The translations under genes and the position numbers were made by a program. From positions 1 through 64,000 of the forward strand of contig JAVVHA010000010.1 of assembly GCA_032249735.1 (NCBI GenBank): a DNA stretch of 64,000 bases, read 5' to 3'. The notes below the pieces were generated by a model. The model had not been told where the DNA came from, did not search any database, and saw nothing but the letters and a program-made list of their open reading frames with translations. The DNA is from Dehalococcoidia bacterium (GTDB taxonomy: Bacteria > Chloroflexota > Dehalococcoidia > SM23-28-2 > HRBIN24). Shown here piece by piece: positions 36,117 to 44,690 of this stretch; the first letter of the stretch is position 1, and each line of letters begins with the position of its first letter.

Positions 36117-38018
36117 GTGGTCAGGTCGGTGGGGTTAGAGGAGCCGTCGTGGGAGCTGGTGCTGAGGCGCAACAGCATCGAGAGGCTGAAGGAGGAGAAG
36201 TTTCCGCTGGACATCATCCACGAGCTGCCGGAGCTCATCGCCCGGGGGTACGAGGCGGTGCCGGAGGAGGACATGGTCCGCCTCTACTGGTGGGGCATTG
36301 CTCACGACAAGCCCAAGGTGGGGACGTTCATGGTGCGCATCAAGGTGGCTGGGGGGCTATTGGCCCCTTGGCAGCTGCGGGCCATCGGCGCCATATCCAT
36401 GCGCTATGGCCGCAACTATGGCGAGCTGACCACCCGCCAGGGGATCCAGCTCCACTGGGTACGCATGGAGAAGTTGCCGGAGGTCCTTGCGGCCATCCAA
36501 GAGGCTGGCCTCACCACTGTGGGGGCGGAGGGGGACACGGTGCGCAACATCACCACCTGCCCTGTGGCCGGCATCAGCCGGGAGGAGCTGTTCGATGTTC
36601 GGCCAACCATCGCTGCGGTGGCCCGCTTCTTCTGGGGCAACCGCGATTACTCCAACCTCCCTCGCAAGCAGAAGTTCACCATCAGCGCCTGCCCCTACCA
36701 GTGCAACGCCCCTGAGATCCACGATGTGGCCCTGGTGGGGGTCATGAAGGAGGGGCGTCCGGGCTTCGCCGTGCGGGTGGGAGGAGGCCTCTCCGCCACC
36801 CCCCGCATCTCCCGCGACCTGGGCGTCTTCGTGCCGGTGGAGGAGGCGGTGGATGTGCTGAGGGCGGTGACGGACGTCTGGCAGCACAACAACCGGTACC
36901 GCCTCAGCCGGGCCAAGGCGCGCATCAAGTTCCTGATGGACGACTACGGCCCGGAGGCTGTGCGGGCCATGGTGGAGGAGCGGCTGGGCCGCCCCCTGGA
37001 GGATGGGGCCGCCCCCCCTCCCATAGGGGAGGGCGACCACATGGGCATCCATCCCCAGCGTCAGGAGGGCCTCTATTACGTAGGGTTCCCTGTCCCCAAT
37101 GGCCGTATGACGGGCAGCCAGATGCAGCAGCTGGCGGACGTGGTGGAAACGGTGGGGGGAGACATCCGCCTCACCCGCGAGCAGAACTTCATCGTCGGCA
37201 ACGTGCCTGAGGACCGCTTGGGATGGCTATTGGAGCAGGTAGCCCGACTGGGCTTCCCCCATGACCGGCACCGCTTGTACGCCAACTCCACCGCCTGCAC
37301 CAGCCATGAGTTCTGCAACTACTCGGTGGCGGAGACCAAGGGGAAGCTGGAGGAGATAGTGCATGCCCTGGAGGAGAGGTTCGGCAGGCGCATCGAAGGG
37401 CTCAAGATCTACATGGACGGGTGCCCCCACGCCTGCGCCCACCATTGGGTGGGGGAGATAGGTCTGCAGGGGACCACCGCCCCCGGCCCGGGCCTTAGCA
37501 AGATCGAGGCCTACGACATCACCCTGCGTGGGGGTCTGGGGCCCAAGGCGGCCATCGGCAGGCCCATCCTCCGCCGCATCCCTCACCATCAGGTCACACA
37601 GGTGTTGGAGAGGCTGGTGGAGGCATGGCTCAGGGAGCGGGAGGCGCGTGGCCAGCCCTACTCCTTCCGCGACTTCTGCGACCATCACACCGATGAGGAG
37701 CTCCAGGCCATCGCCTTGGGCCAGCCTCTCAAGGAGGAGAAGCGGATGGCCATCGTCCGCATCCCTGGCCCCTTGTTGGACGCCACGGGGGGCTTGGACA
37801 CGGTGGAGGTGCCGCCAGGGACGGTGCGGGAGGCCATCGAGGCTGCGGGCCGCCTCTTCCCTCAGCTCAAGGCGCGCGTCCTAACCTCGCAAGGGGAGGT
37901 GGACCCATCGGTGAACCTCTATGTCAACGAGGAAGACATCCGCGCCCTTCAGGGGCTGGACACCCCCCTCCAAGTGGGGGACGAGCTGGTCATCCTCTTG
38001 GCTATGTCCGGTGGCTAA
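36117..38018 (+). CDS. siroheme [4Fe-4S] sulfite reductase fused to a CysO/MoaD-like sulfur carrier
   Basis: Residues 1 to about 540 are a ferredoxin-type nitrite/sulfite reductase with both pseudo-symmetric halves (LTTRQGIQLHWV, SACPYQCNAPE, LTREQNFIVGNV) and the siroheme/cluster cysteines ACTSHEFC (CX5C) and DGCPHAC (CX3C). Context makes sulfite the likely substrate. After residue 543 the same frame enters a ubiquitin-like beta-grasp domain of about 90 aa (VNLYVNEEDIRAL) that ends exactly in LLAMSGG, the di-glycine tail needed for thiocarboxylation, much like CysO of mycobacteria. GTG start with AAGGAGGGGG. An internal ATG at 37746 begins the second domain with its own Shine-Dalgarno. Confidence 0.92.
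   Translation: MVRSVGLEEPSWELVLRRNSIERLKEEKFPLDIIHELPELIARGYEAVPEEDMVRLYWWGIAHDKPKVGTFMVRIKVAGGLLAPWQLRAIGAISMRYGRNYGELTTRQGIQLHWVRMEKLPEVLAAIQEAGLTTVGAEGDTVRNITTCPVAGISREELFDVRPTIAAVARFFWGNRDYSNLPRKQKFTISACPYQCNAPEIHDVALVGVMKEGRPGFAVRVGGGLSATPRISRDLGVFVPVEEAVDVLRAVTDVWQHNNRYRLSRAKARIKFLMDDYGPEAVRAMVEERLGRPLEDGAAPPPIGEGDHMGIHPQRQEGLYYVGFPVPNGRMTGSQMQQLADVVETVGGDIRLTREQNFIVGNVPEDRLGWLLEQVARLGFPHDRHRLYANSTACTSHEFCNYSVAETKGKLEEIVHALEERFGRRIEGLKIYMDGCPHACAHHWVGEIGLQGTTAPGPGLSKIEAYDITLRGGLGPKAAIGRPILRRIPHHQVTQVLERLVEAWLREREARGQPYSFRDFCDHHTDEELQAIALGQPLKEEKRMAIVRIPGPLLDATGGLDTVEVPPGTVREAIEAAGRLFPQLKARVLTSQGEVDPSVNLYVNEEDIRALQGLDTPLQVGDELVILLAMSGG
37746..38018 (+). CDS. possible internally initiated free CysO-like sulfur carrier (90 aa)
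   Basis: In-frame ATG 37746 starts the beta-grasp domain precisely (MAIVRIPGPLL). AAGGAGGAG (37731-37739) lies six bases upstream, better than most Shine-Dalgarno sites in the window. The free protein would end in SGG like CysO, ThiS and MoaD. The operon could thus make both the fusion and a soluble carrier; the repeat of AAGGAGGAG could instead be chance in a Lys-Glu-Glu stretch. Confidence 0.45.
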   Translation: MAIVRIPGPLLDATGGLDTVEVPPGTVREAIEAAGRLFPQLKARVLTSQGEVDPSVNLYVNEEDIRALQGLDTPLQVGDELVILLAMSGG

Positions 38019-38036
38019 AGACGAGGAGGTGAGGCC

Positions 38037-38825
38037 ATGGCCCAGCGTGTGCTCTTCGACGACCTGGAGATCGGCGAGATCGCCATGGAGCTGGACGACA
38101 AGGAGCCCCAGGAGGTCATCGCTTGGGCCATCGAGACCTTTGGCGATGGGGTGGCGGTGGTCACCGCCCTCCAGGCCGAGGGAACGGTGGTGCTGGACAT
38201 GGCCTATCGCCTCAAGCCTGACATCTGGGTCATCACTGTGGACACGGGCAGGCTCCCCCAGGCCACCTATGAGTTCCTGGACCGGGTGCGGGAGCGGTAT
38301 CACCAGGCCCGCTGGCGCGTCCTCTTCCCCGACCGGCGGGAGGTGGAGGCCATGGTGCGCCGTCATGGGGTGAACCTGTTCTACAAAGCGGTGCCCTTGC
38401 GGCTCCTGTGCTGCCAGATCCGGAAGGTCCGGCCCCTGGTGGAGGCCCTCGGGGAGCTGGACGCCTGGTTCACAGGCCTGCGGCGCGAGCAATGGGCCTC
38501 CCGGGCCGCCATCCGCAAGGTGGAGCTGGATCACGACCATGGGGGCATCGTCAAGGTCAACCCTTTGGCCGACTGGACCAAGGAGGAGGTTTGGGAGTAC
38601 ATCCGCCAGCACAACCTCCCCTACCACCCACTCTACGACCGGGGGTATACCAGCATCGGCTGCGAGCCCTGCACCCGCCCCATTCAGCCAGGGGAGGACG
38701 ACCGGGCCGGCCGTTGGTGGTGGGAGGTGGGGGCCCCCAAAGAGTGCGGCATCCACTGTCCCATCGAGACGGGGGGCTTCGAGCATGAGGCGGAGGCCAT
38801 CCTCAAGGAGGCCCACGGCCTATGA
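38037..38825 (+). CDS. cysH: adenylyl-sulfate (APS) reductase, [4Fe-4S] type
   Basis: Reduces APS to sulfite and AMP with thioredoxin. The cluster motif is complete: LLCCQIRKVRPL and GCEPCTRPIQPGEDDRAGRWWWE, which separates APS-specific from PAPS-specific enzymes. The C-terminal KECGIH holds the catalytic Cys. VVTALQAEG replaces the usual SGG-type PP-loop wording. 262 aa; 18 bp after the sulfite reductase, with GACGAGGAGG before the ATG. Confidence 0.94.
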   Translation: MAQRVLFDDLEIGEIAMELDDKEPQEVIAWAIETFGDGVAVVTALQAEGTVVLDMAYRLKPDIWVITVDTGRLPQATYEFLDRVRERYHQARWRVLFPDRREVEAMVRRHGVNLFYKAVPLRLLCCQIRKVRPLVEALGELDAWFTGLRREQWASRAAIRKVELDHDHGGIVKVNPLADWTKEEVWEYIRQHNLPYHPLYDRGYTSIGCEPCTRPIQPGEDDRAGRWWWEVGAPKECGIHCPIETGGFEHEAEAILKEAHGL

Positions 38826-39283
38826 GCGGGGAACCTCTGGCCCTCACCGCCGAAGAGAGGGAGATCCTGGGGCTGGAGCTGGCCTCCCTGGTTCCTGCCC
38901 TAGAGGGGGAGAGGCGCCAGCTCTACCAAGCCCTCGCCCAAGCGGTGGCGGATGGCCAGGTGCCCTCCTCTTTAGTGCCCCCCTTGGAGGGCCTGCTGGA
39001 CCTGGCCCTGGAGACGGGGCGCGCCCGCCTCCTCTACCGCGCTGAGGGGGAGAGGGTCCTCACCGACCTCTTCCGTCGCACCCCCAAAGGGAGGGAGCTG
39101 GCCCGCCTCCTGGAGGAGGTGAACAAGGCCCTCTCCTCCCTAGAGGGGCGCACCCTCAGGAGGGTGCAGGTGGCCATGCGCACCCTGGGCCACTTCACCA
39201 TCGCCCTGGAGGTGGAGGGAGCGGGGGTGACGCTGGCTGTGCGTCCTCAGGGGGTGACGGTGGAGAGCATCTCGGTAGGCTAG
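38822..39283 (+). CDS. unknown protein in the sulfate operon
   Basis: 153 aa, acidic and mostly helical in its N-terminal two thirds (LTAEEREILGLELASLVP, LARLLEEVNKALSSLEG), then beta-like repeats (VAMRTLGHFTIALEV, VTLAVRPQGVTVESISVG). No cysteines, membrane span or recognised motif. Start ATG overlaps the cysH stop (ATGA), and cysC follows within 18 bp, so it belongs to the operon. Confidence 0.75.
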   Translation: MSGEPLALTAEEREILGLELASLVPALEGERRQLYQALAQAVADGQVPSSLVPPLEGLLDLALETGRARLLYRAEGERVLTDLFRRTPKGRELARLLEEVNKALSSLEGRTLRRVQVAMRTLGHFTIALEVEGAGVTLAVRPQGVTVESISVG

Positions 39284-39301
39284 GTGGAGGGAGGCATCCC
39301 A

Positions 39302-39868
39302 ATGCAGGAACAGGGGTTCGTGGTGTGGCTAACAGGGCTTTCGGGGGCTGGGAAGAGCACCTTGGCCCACGCCCTGGCCCAGGCCCTTGAGGTCATAGGC
39401 TGGCGGGTGGAGGTGCTAGACGGCGACGTGGTGCGCCAGCACTTCAGCAAAGGCCTGGGCTTCAGCCGCGAGGACCGCTTGGAGAACATGAAGCGGGTGG
39501 CCTATGTGGCCCATCTGCTGGCCCGCAACGGGGTGGCCGTCATCGTCGCGCTCATCTCCCCCTACCGTGAGGGGAGGGATTACGCCCGCCAGCTGATAGG
39601 CCGCTTCGTGGAGGTGTACGTGCGCTGCCCCCTGGAGGTCCTCATCGCCCGCGATGTCAAAGGCCTCTATGCCAAGGCCCTGCGGGGGGAGATCCCTCAG
39701 TTCACCGGCATAAGCGACCCTTATGAGGAGCCCCTCTCTCCCGAGGTTGTGGTGGACACCCATAGGGAGACGGTCCAGGAGAGCCTGGCCAAGCTATGGC
39801 AAGCCCTGAGGGAGCGGGGATACGTCGGGGGGCCCCTGCCGGTCCTGACGGAGGAGGTGGCCTCATGA
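39302..39868 (+). CDS. cysC: adenylyl-sulfate (APS) kinase
   Basis: Phosphorylates APS to PAPS. P-loop GLSGAGKST at about residue 13, [24 protein letters not shown], the lid [19 protein letters not shown] and [14 protein letters not shown] are typical. 188 aa from ATG 39302, which has GGAGGGAGG seven bases upstream; an upstream GTG at 39284 is less likely. Its presence beside an APS-specific reductase suggests PAPS is needed for something other than assimilation. Confidence 0.94.
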   Translation: MQEQGFVVWLTGLSGAGKSTLAHALAQALEVIGWRVEVLDGDVVRQHFSKGLGFSREDRLENMKRVAYVAHLLARNGVAVIVALISPYREGRDYARQLIGRFVEVYVRCPLEVLIARDVKGLYAKALRGEIPQFTGISDPYEEPLSPEVVVDTHRETVQESLAKLWQALRERGYVGGPLPVLTEEVAS

Positions 39869-41103
39869 AGGAGATGACATCCCAGGGCAAACCTCCTCCG
39901 GGGAGCGGCCCTGCTGACGATGGGGCCCAGGTGCCCACCACCGTGCCGCCCCATGGCGGGAGGTTGGTGAACCGCGTCCTGCCTCCCGAGCGGGCGCAGG
40001 AGGTGCGGGAGCGGGCCCCCTCTTTACCCCAGGTACGCCTTACCCCTAGGCAGCTCTCGGATCTCCAGATGATCGCCCAGGGGGCCTTCAGCCCTCTGGA
40101 GGGGTTCATGGGGCGCCGTCACTACCTAAGCGTTTTGCGCCACATGCGTCTGGCCGATGGCACCGTCTGGCCTTTGCCGGTGACCCTGGCCGTGGGGGAG
40201 GAGGCGAAGGGCCTGCGGGAGGGGAGGGAGGTAGCCCTCATCTCGCCCGATGGCCAGCTGGCGGGCATCCTGGAGCTGGAGGAGCGCTACTCATACGACA
40301 AGGAGGAGGAGGCGCGCCGCGTCTTCCGCACCGACGACCCCCAACACCCCGGGGTGGCTGCCCTCCTCAGCCAGGGGGACGTGCTCCTGGCGGGAAAGGT
40401 ATGGGCCCTGGAGGTGGATCGCGGCCCTTTCCCCCAGTACCACCGCACCCCCGCTGAGACCCGTGCCGAGTTCGCTAGGCGGGGCTGGCGTACCGTGGTG
40501 GGGTTCCAGACCCGTAATCCCATCCATCGGGCCCATGAGTATATACAGAAGTGCGCCCTGGAGGTGGTGGACGGCCTCCTGATCCACCCCCTGGTGGGCG
40601 AGACCAAGGCCGACGATGTGCCAGCGGCTATACGCCTTCGCTGCTATGAGGCCCTCCTGGAGGGATACTTCCCCCGGGAGAGGGTGGTGTTATCGGTGTT
40701 TCCAGCTTTCATGCGGTATGCCGGGCCGCGGGAGGCTGTGTTCCATGCCATCTGTCGCAAGAACTATGGTTGTACCCACTTTATCGTCGGGCGCGACCAC
40801 GCTGGGGTAGGCCGTTACTACGGCCCCTACGATGCCCAGCATATATTCAGGGAGTTCCGGCCCGAGGAGCTGGGCATCACCCCCCTCTTCTTTGAGAACG
40901 CCTTTTACTGCCGCCGCTGCGGGGCCATGGCCACCGCCAAGACCTGCCCTCACCCTCCCGAGGCGCGGGTGGAGCTCTCGGGGACGCAGGTGAGGGAGAT
41001 GTTGCAGCAGGGCCAGCCCCCTCCCCCCGAGTTCACTCGCCCCGAGGTGGCTCGCATCCTCCTGGAGGCCAGGGGGTTGGCCCCTGGGACGCTTCGGCCT
41101 TAA
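39865..41103 (+). CDS. sat: sulfate adenylyltransferase (ATP sulfurylase)
   Basis: Makes APS from sulfate and ATP. Homo-oligomeric Sat type: [15 protein letters not shown] (nucleotide-binding QXRN and HxxH), [17 protein letters not shown], and a zinc-binding segment [26 protein letters not shown] lies near the end. 412 aa with a proline-rich N-terminal tail of about 45 residues. ATG overlaps the cysC stop (ATGA). It completes sulfate to sulfide in one operon. Confidence 0.95.
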   Translation: MKEMTSQGKPPPGSGPADDGAQVPTTVPPHGGRLVNRVLPPERAQEVRERAPSLPQVRLTPRQLSDLQMIAQGAFSPLEGFMGRRHYLSVLRHMRLADGTVWPLPVTLAVGEEAKGLREGREVALISPDGQLAGILELEERYSYDKEEEARRVFRTDDPQHPGVAALLSQGDVLLAGKVWALEVDRGPFPQYHRTPAETRAEFARRGWRTVVGFQTRNPIHRAHEYIQKCALEVVDGLLIHPLVGETKADDVPAAIRLRCYEALLEGYFPRERVVLSVFPAFMRYAGPREAVFHAICRKNYGCTHFIVGRDHAGVGRYYGPYDAQHIFREFRPEELGITPLFFENAFYCRRCGAMATAKTCPHPPEARVELSGTQVREMLQQGQPPPPEFTRPEVARILLEARGLAPGTLRP

Positions 41104-41118
41104 CATGGCTTATGGGAT

Positions 41119-41451
41119 ATGGCCGACAGAGTGGGCCAAAAGGGGAAGGGTAACGGCGGCCTCCCCGACGATTGGGCCCTGGCCGAGGTGCCCCTGCAGG
41201 ACTTCCTGGATGGGCTACGGGAGATGGATGGGGCCCGGGAGGAGGACCTTTCCCATCTGAGCGAGGACGAGATCGAGGCGCGCCTGCGTGGGCGCAAGGG
41301 CATAAAGAGCCTGTTGCGGGCGGGCCTGGACTTCGCTGTGCGCCGGACCCGTGATGCCCTGGGCCAGCCAGTGGTGATGATCGTGGTGGGGGCAGCCGTC
41401 GCCGTGGCCCTCTACCGGCTGCAAAGACGTAGGCGGCGCCCGTCCTCCTAA
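41119..41451 (+). CDS. small protein with C-terminal membrane segment, unknown
   Basis: 110 aa: an acidic N-terminal half (LQDFLDGLREMDGAREEDL), then a single hydrophobic helix PVVMIVVGAAVAVALYRL and a basic tail, i.e. a tail-anchored topology. It follows sat by 15 bp and has only a weak ribosome site (GGGAT). Not recognised. Confidence 0.6.
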   Translation: MADRVGQKGKGNGGLPDDWALAEVPLQDFLDGLREMDGAREEDLSHLSEDEIEARLRGRKGIKSLLRAGLDFAVRRTRDALGQPVVMIVVGAAVAVALYRLQRRRRRPSS

Positions 41452-41514
41452 GCTTGATCACAAGCCTCCAACGCTGCACCATCCCAGGGGGAACCCCTCG
41501 TCAGGGGCGAAGAC

Positions 41515-43224
41515 ATGAGGGAGCAGGAGGCGAGGGACAGAGCCGCATATTCGGCCGTGGTGAGGCGGGACACTCGTCCCCTCCCCTTGCCACGCACCGC
41601 TCCTAGGTGGGGGCGGCTTTGGCGCCCTTGGCTCTGGGAGGTGGGGGTGGTGGTGGGGGCGCTGGCCCTGGCCGCAGCGGTGCGTCTGAGCTTCGTCTTG
41701 TCGGCCGACTTCCCCCTCAACGATGGTGGCCTCTTCTACATCATGGCCCGCGATGTCCAGGAGAACCGCTTCCTCCTGCCCTGGCATACTAGCTACAATG
41801 GCCTGGACATCCCCTTCGCCTACCCGCCCCTGGCCTTCTATTTGGCGGCGGCCGTGGACCTAGTGGGGCCGTGGAGCCTGCTGGACGTTATGCGGTTCGT
41901 CCCTACGGTGGCTAACGTGTTGACGGTGGGCGCCTTTTACCTCCTGGCGCGGGCTGTCCTGGGACGGGGGTGGGCCGCTGCCTTCGCCCTTTTCCTCTAC
42001 GCCCTGCTCCCCCGCGTATATCTATGGCAGTTGGGCGGTGGTGGCCTGACTCGCTCCCTCGGTCTGCTGTGGGCTGTGTTGGCCCTGTGGCAGGGATACC
42101 TTATGTTCCGCCATGGTAGGGGGCCACGGCCTCTGGCGGTCCTCTTCGCCGCCCTAGCTGTCGTAACCCACCCCGAGATGGGGTGGTTGGTGGCCTTCAG
42201 CTACCTCTTGTTCTTGGTGGCCTATGGGCGAAGCCTGCCGGGGCTAAAGACAGCGGCGACGACGGCAGCGGCGGTGGCTATCCTCACCGTTCCCTGGTGG
42301 GGAACGGTGGTGGCTCGGCACGGCCTGTCCACCTTGGTGGACGCTTCCCACACTGGGAAGTCCGACTGGCTTTCCTGGGGTTTCCTCAACCATATCCACA
42401 TCTACATCGCTGAGGAGCCCTTCTTCCCCCTCATGGCCATCCTGGGGTATGGAGGGATGGCCGTAGCCCTGGCCATGGGGCGGCCCTTCCTGCCCCTCTG
42501 GTTCCTCCTGGTGTTATATATCGACCCCCGTGTGGCTGGCACCAGCGCCATGCTCCCTATGGCCATGGCAGGGGGGCTGCTCTTGGCCACCCTTTTAGAT
42601 ATAGCCATGAAGGAGGCGACTCCTCTGCCCAGTCTGATATCGCGCCTCTGGCGGGGGGGCGCCAGGTGGGCCCCTTGGGCTTATGGGGGCCTGGCCCTAC
42701 TGGCGTTATATGCCATCTATTCCTCCCTGCGGGCGGACGCCTGGGCCCCCACCCCCTTGGCAGCCCTGCCATCGTCCGTGCGGGAGGCCATGGACTGGAT
42801 AGCCCACCACACGCCCGAAGGCGCCCGCTTTGTGGTAGTGCACGGGAGCGGCAACCCCTGGACCGACTCCGTTTCCGAGTGGTTCCCAGCCCTCACGGGG
42901 CGGCGAAGCGTAGCCACCGTCCAAGGCTCCGAATGGTTGGGCAAGGAGACGTTCCAGCGTCAGTTGGCAGCCTTTTACGACCTGCAGGGGTGTGCCTATG
43001 AAGGGGCCTTCTGCCTGGACCGATGGGCCACCTCCTTCGGTGCAGCCTATGACTATGTTTTCATCCCGTGCGCTGAGGGGTGGGAGTGCGCCCAGTCCCT
43101 GCGTCTATCGCTGTCCATGGACAGCCGTTACCTTCTCCTCTATAACGGCAGGGGAGGATACGTCTACTGGCGGGCCAGGGGGACAGCCCTGGCGGATCCC
43201 GCCTTGGCCCTAGGGGCCCTGTGA
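41515..43224 (+). CDS. multi-spanning GT-C/GT39-like glycosyltransferase
   Basis: 569 aa with about 10-11 transmembrane helices beginning WEVGVVVGALALAAAVRL. The first periplasmic loop carries FPLNDGGLFYIMARDV, whose Asp is in the position of the catalytic acidic residue of lipid-linked GT-C enzymes. A soluble C-terminal domain of about 150 residues follows the last helix. Probably transfers a sugar from a polyprenyl-phosphate donor. A possible weak promoter (TTGATC-17 bp-CACCAT) lies upstream. Confidence 0.72.
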   Translation: MREQEARDRAAYSAVVRRDTRPLPLPRTAPRWGRLWRPWLWEVGVVVGALALAAAVRLSFVLSADFPLNDGGLFYIMARDVQENRFLLPWHTSYNGLDIPFAYPPLAFYLAAAVDLVGPWSLLDVMRFVPTVANVLTVGAFYLLARAVLGRGWAAAFALFLYALLPRVYLWQLGGGGLTRSLGLLWAVLALWQGYLMFRHGRGPRPLAVLFAALAVVTHPEMGWLVAFSYLLFLVAYGRSLPGLKTAATTAAAVAILTVPWWGTVVARHGLSTLVDASHTGKSDWLSWGFLNHIHIYIAEEPFFPLMAILGYGGMAVALAMGRPFLPLWFLLVLYIDPRVAGTSAMLPMAMAGGLLLATLLDIAMKEATPLPSLISRLWRGGARWAPWAYGGLALLALYAIYSSLRADAWAPTPLAALPSSVREAMDWIAHHTPEGARFVVVHGSGNPWTDSVSEWFPALTGRRSVATVQGSEWLGKETFQRQLAAFYDLQGCAYEGAFCLDRWATSFGAAYDYVFIPCAEGWECAQSLRLSLSMDSRYLLLYNGRGGYVYWRARGTALADPALALGAL

Positions 43225-43226
43225 TG

Positions 43227-44396
43227 TCAGGCGTTGGTGGCCGGCGAGGGGCGAGGCCGGGCTAGTTCCATCTGCCAGGCCTTCCCCTCCGTCTTGATGG
43301 CTGGGGCCACCACCAGCTCGGCCTGGTGGAACTCGCCGATGGTGCGGGCCCCACACATGCCCATGGCGGTGCGGATGGCGCCCACCAGGTTCTCGGTGCC
43401 ATCGGTGCGGGATGTGGGGCCAAAGAGGAGGCGCTCCAGGGTGGTGTCCACCCCCGTGCGCACCCTGGTGCCACGGGGAAGGGAGGCGTGGCCGGTGGAC
43501 ATGCCCCAGGAGTAGCCTTGGCCCGGGGCTTCCTGGGTGCGGGCGAAGACGGTTCCCAGCATGACAGCATCGGCCCCCGCTGCTAGAGCCTTGCAGACGT
43601 CGCCACCGCTGCGCATCCCGCCATCGGTGATGATGGGCACGTAGCGGCCCGTTTCCTTGAAGTGCTGGTCGCGGGCGGCGGCACACTCGATGGTGGCCGT
43701 GATCTGAGGCACGCCGATGCCCAGGACCTCCCGGGAGGTGCAGCTGGCCCCAGGCCCCACCCCCACTAGCACGGCGGCCACCCCCGTCTCCATAAGCTCC
43801 TTAGCGGCGCCATAGGTGACGGTGTTCCCCACCATCACCGGAACCTTCAGCTCTTCCACCAGCTCGTTGAGGACAAGCCCCCTGGGGGAGCGGGAGATGT
43901 GCCTGGCGGTGGTCACTGTGGACTGGACGACGAAGATGTCGGCGCCTGCCTCCACTGCGATGGGGGCCAAGCGCTTGGTGTTAGCTGGGGTGGCGGCTAC
44001 AGCGCAAACCACCCCCTCCGCCTTGATCTGGCGTATCCGTTCCACTATAAGGTCCTCGCGAATGGGAGCGGCATACAGCCTCTGAAGGACAGCTGCTGCC
44101 TCCTCTTGGGAGGCAGAGATGATCTCGGCGATGGCGGCGTAGGGGTCTTGGTAGCGGGTATAGAGGCCCTCCAGGTTGAGGACAGCTAGCCCCCCAAGGC
44201 GGCCAAAGGCCACGGCGAACCGGGGGTCCACCACGGCATCCAGGGCGGCGGCCAGGATGGGGATGGGAAAGGTGTAAGGCCCCAGTTGGAAGCTCACGTC
44301 CGTCAGCTCCGGGTTGACGGTCACCTCCCCCGGCACGATGGCCACGTCATCGAATCCGTAGGCCGGCCGCAGGGGCTTGGAGAAAGGTATGCTCAT
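43227..44396 (-). CDS. guaB3: GuaB3-family IMP dehydrogenase-related protein
   Basis: IMPDH/GMPR-fold barrel without CBS domains. AYGFDDVAIVPGEVTVNPE, VVQSTVTTARH, VLVGVGPGASCTSREVLGIGVPQ (catalytic Cys loop) and the phosphate site ITDGGMRSGGDVCKALAAGADAVM (split over the barrel) are visible. About 389 aa. Start at 44396 because the promoter at 44444-44472 excludes the ATG at 44453. GuaB3 is an understudied paralogue; IMP dehydrogenase and GMP reductase activity are both possible. Confidence 0.9.
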   Translation of the reverse strand: MSIPFSKPLRPAYGFDDVAIVPGEVTVNPELTDVSFQLGPYTFPIPILAAALDAVVDPRFAVAFGRLGGLAVLNLEGLYTRYQDPYAAIAEIISASQEEAAAVLQRLYAAPIREDLIVERIRQIKAEGVVCAVAATPANTKRLAPIAVEAGADIFVVQSTVTTARHISRSPRGLVLNELVEELKVPVMVGNTVTYGAAKELMETGVAAVLVGVGPGASCTSREVLGIGVPQITATIECAAARDQHFKETGRYVPIITDGGMRSGGDVCKALAAGADAVMLGTVFARTQEAPGQGYSWGMSTGHASLPRGTRVRTGVDTTLERLLFGPTSRTDGTENLVGAIRTAMGMCGARTIGEFHQAELVVAPAIKTEGKAWQMELARPRPSPATNA

Positions 44397-44443
44397 ACTT
44401 AGCTCATCCTCCTCCCAGGGAGCGCCAGGGGGTTTTAAAGGAG

Positions 44444-44472
44444 AATATACCAACAGGGCGAGTGGGAGTCAA
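44444..44472 (-). promoter_or_regulatory. promoter of guaB3
   Basis: Minus strand: -35 TTGACT (44472-44467), 17-bp spacer, -10 TATATT (44449-44444). Leader of about 40 nt to the ATG at 44396 with GGAGGAGG inside. Its -35 lies six bases from the -35 of the divergent tRNA-Ala promoter. Confidence 0.75.
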
Positions 44473-44477
44473 GGACG

Positions 44478-44506
44478 TTGACGGGCGAAGCCAGGGCTCC
44501 TAAAAT
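44478..44506 (+). promoter_or_regulatory. promoter of tRNA-Ala
   Basis: -35 TTGACG (44478-44483), 17-bp spacer, -10 TAAAAT (44501-44506), about 11 bases before the tRNA 5' end. Confidence 0.75.
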
Positions 44507-44516
44507 AGCCAGCGGT

Positions 44517-44592
44517 GGGGATATAGCTCAACTGGGAGAGCGCCGCCTTCGCATGGCGGAGGTTGCGGGTTCGAGCCCCGCTATCTCCACCA
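44517..44592 (+). tRNA. tRNA-Ala(CGC)
   Basis: Acceptor GGGGATA pairs with TATCTCC (one G-T wobble). D arm with AGCTCAACTGGGAGAGC, anticodon arm CCGCC / TTCGCAT / GGCGG giving anticodon CGC, TPsiC arm GCGGG TTCGAGC CCCGC, discriminator A and encoded CCA (44590-44592). All arms are intact. Confidence 0.95.
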
Positions 44593-44614
44593 GATAGGGT
44601 TGAAAGGGAGAAGG

Positions 44615-44640
44615 GGCCATGGGGGTATCCCATGGCCTTT
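44615..44640 (+). terminator. hairpin after tRNA-Ala
   Basis: GGCCATGGG (44615-44623), loop GGTAT, CCCATGGCC (44629-44637), then TTTGACTTTG. The 9-bp stem is perfect and is followed by a short T-rich tail, so it probably terminates the tRNA transcript. Confidence 0.65.
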
Positions 44641-44644
44641 GACT

Positions 44645-44674
44645 TTGCCCAAGGGATAAGTGCACCGCTAGAAT
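44645..44674 (+). promoter_or_regulatory. probable dnaJ promoter
   Basis: -35 TTGCCC (44645-44650), 18-bp spacer, -10 TAGAAT (44669-44674). No CIRCE-type inverted repeat (TTAGCACTC) is seen in the gap, so HrcA control is not indicated. Confidence 0.5.
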
Positions 44675-44690
44675 GCTTGGTGGCGAGACC

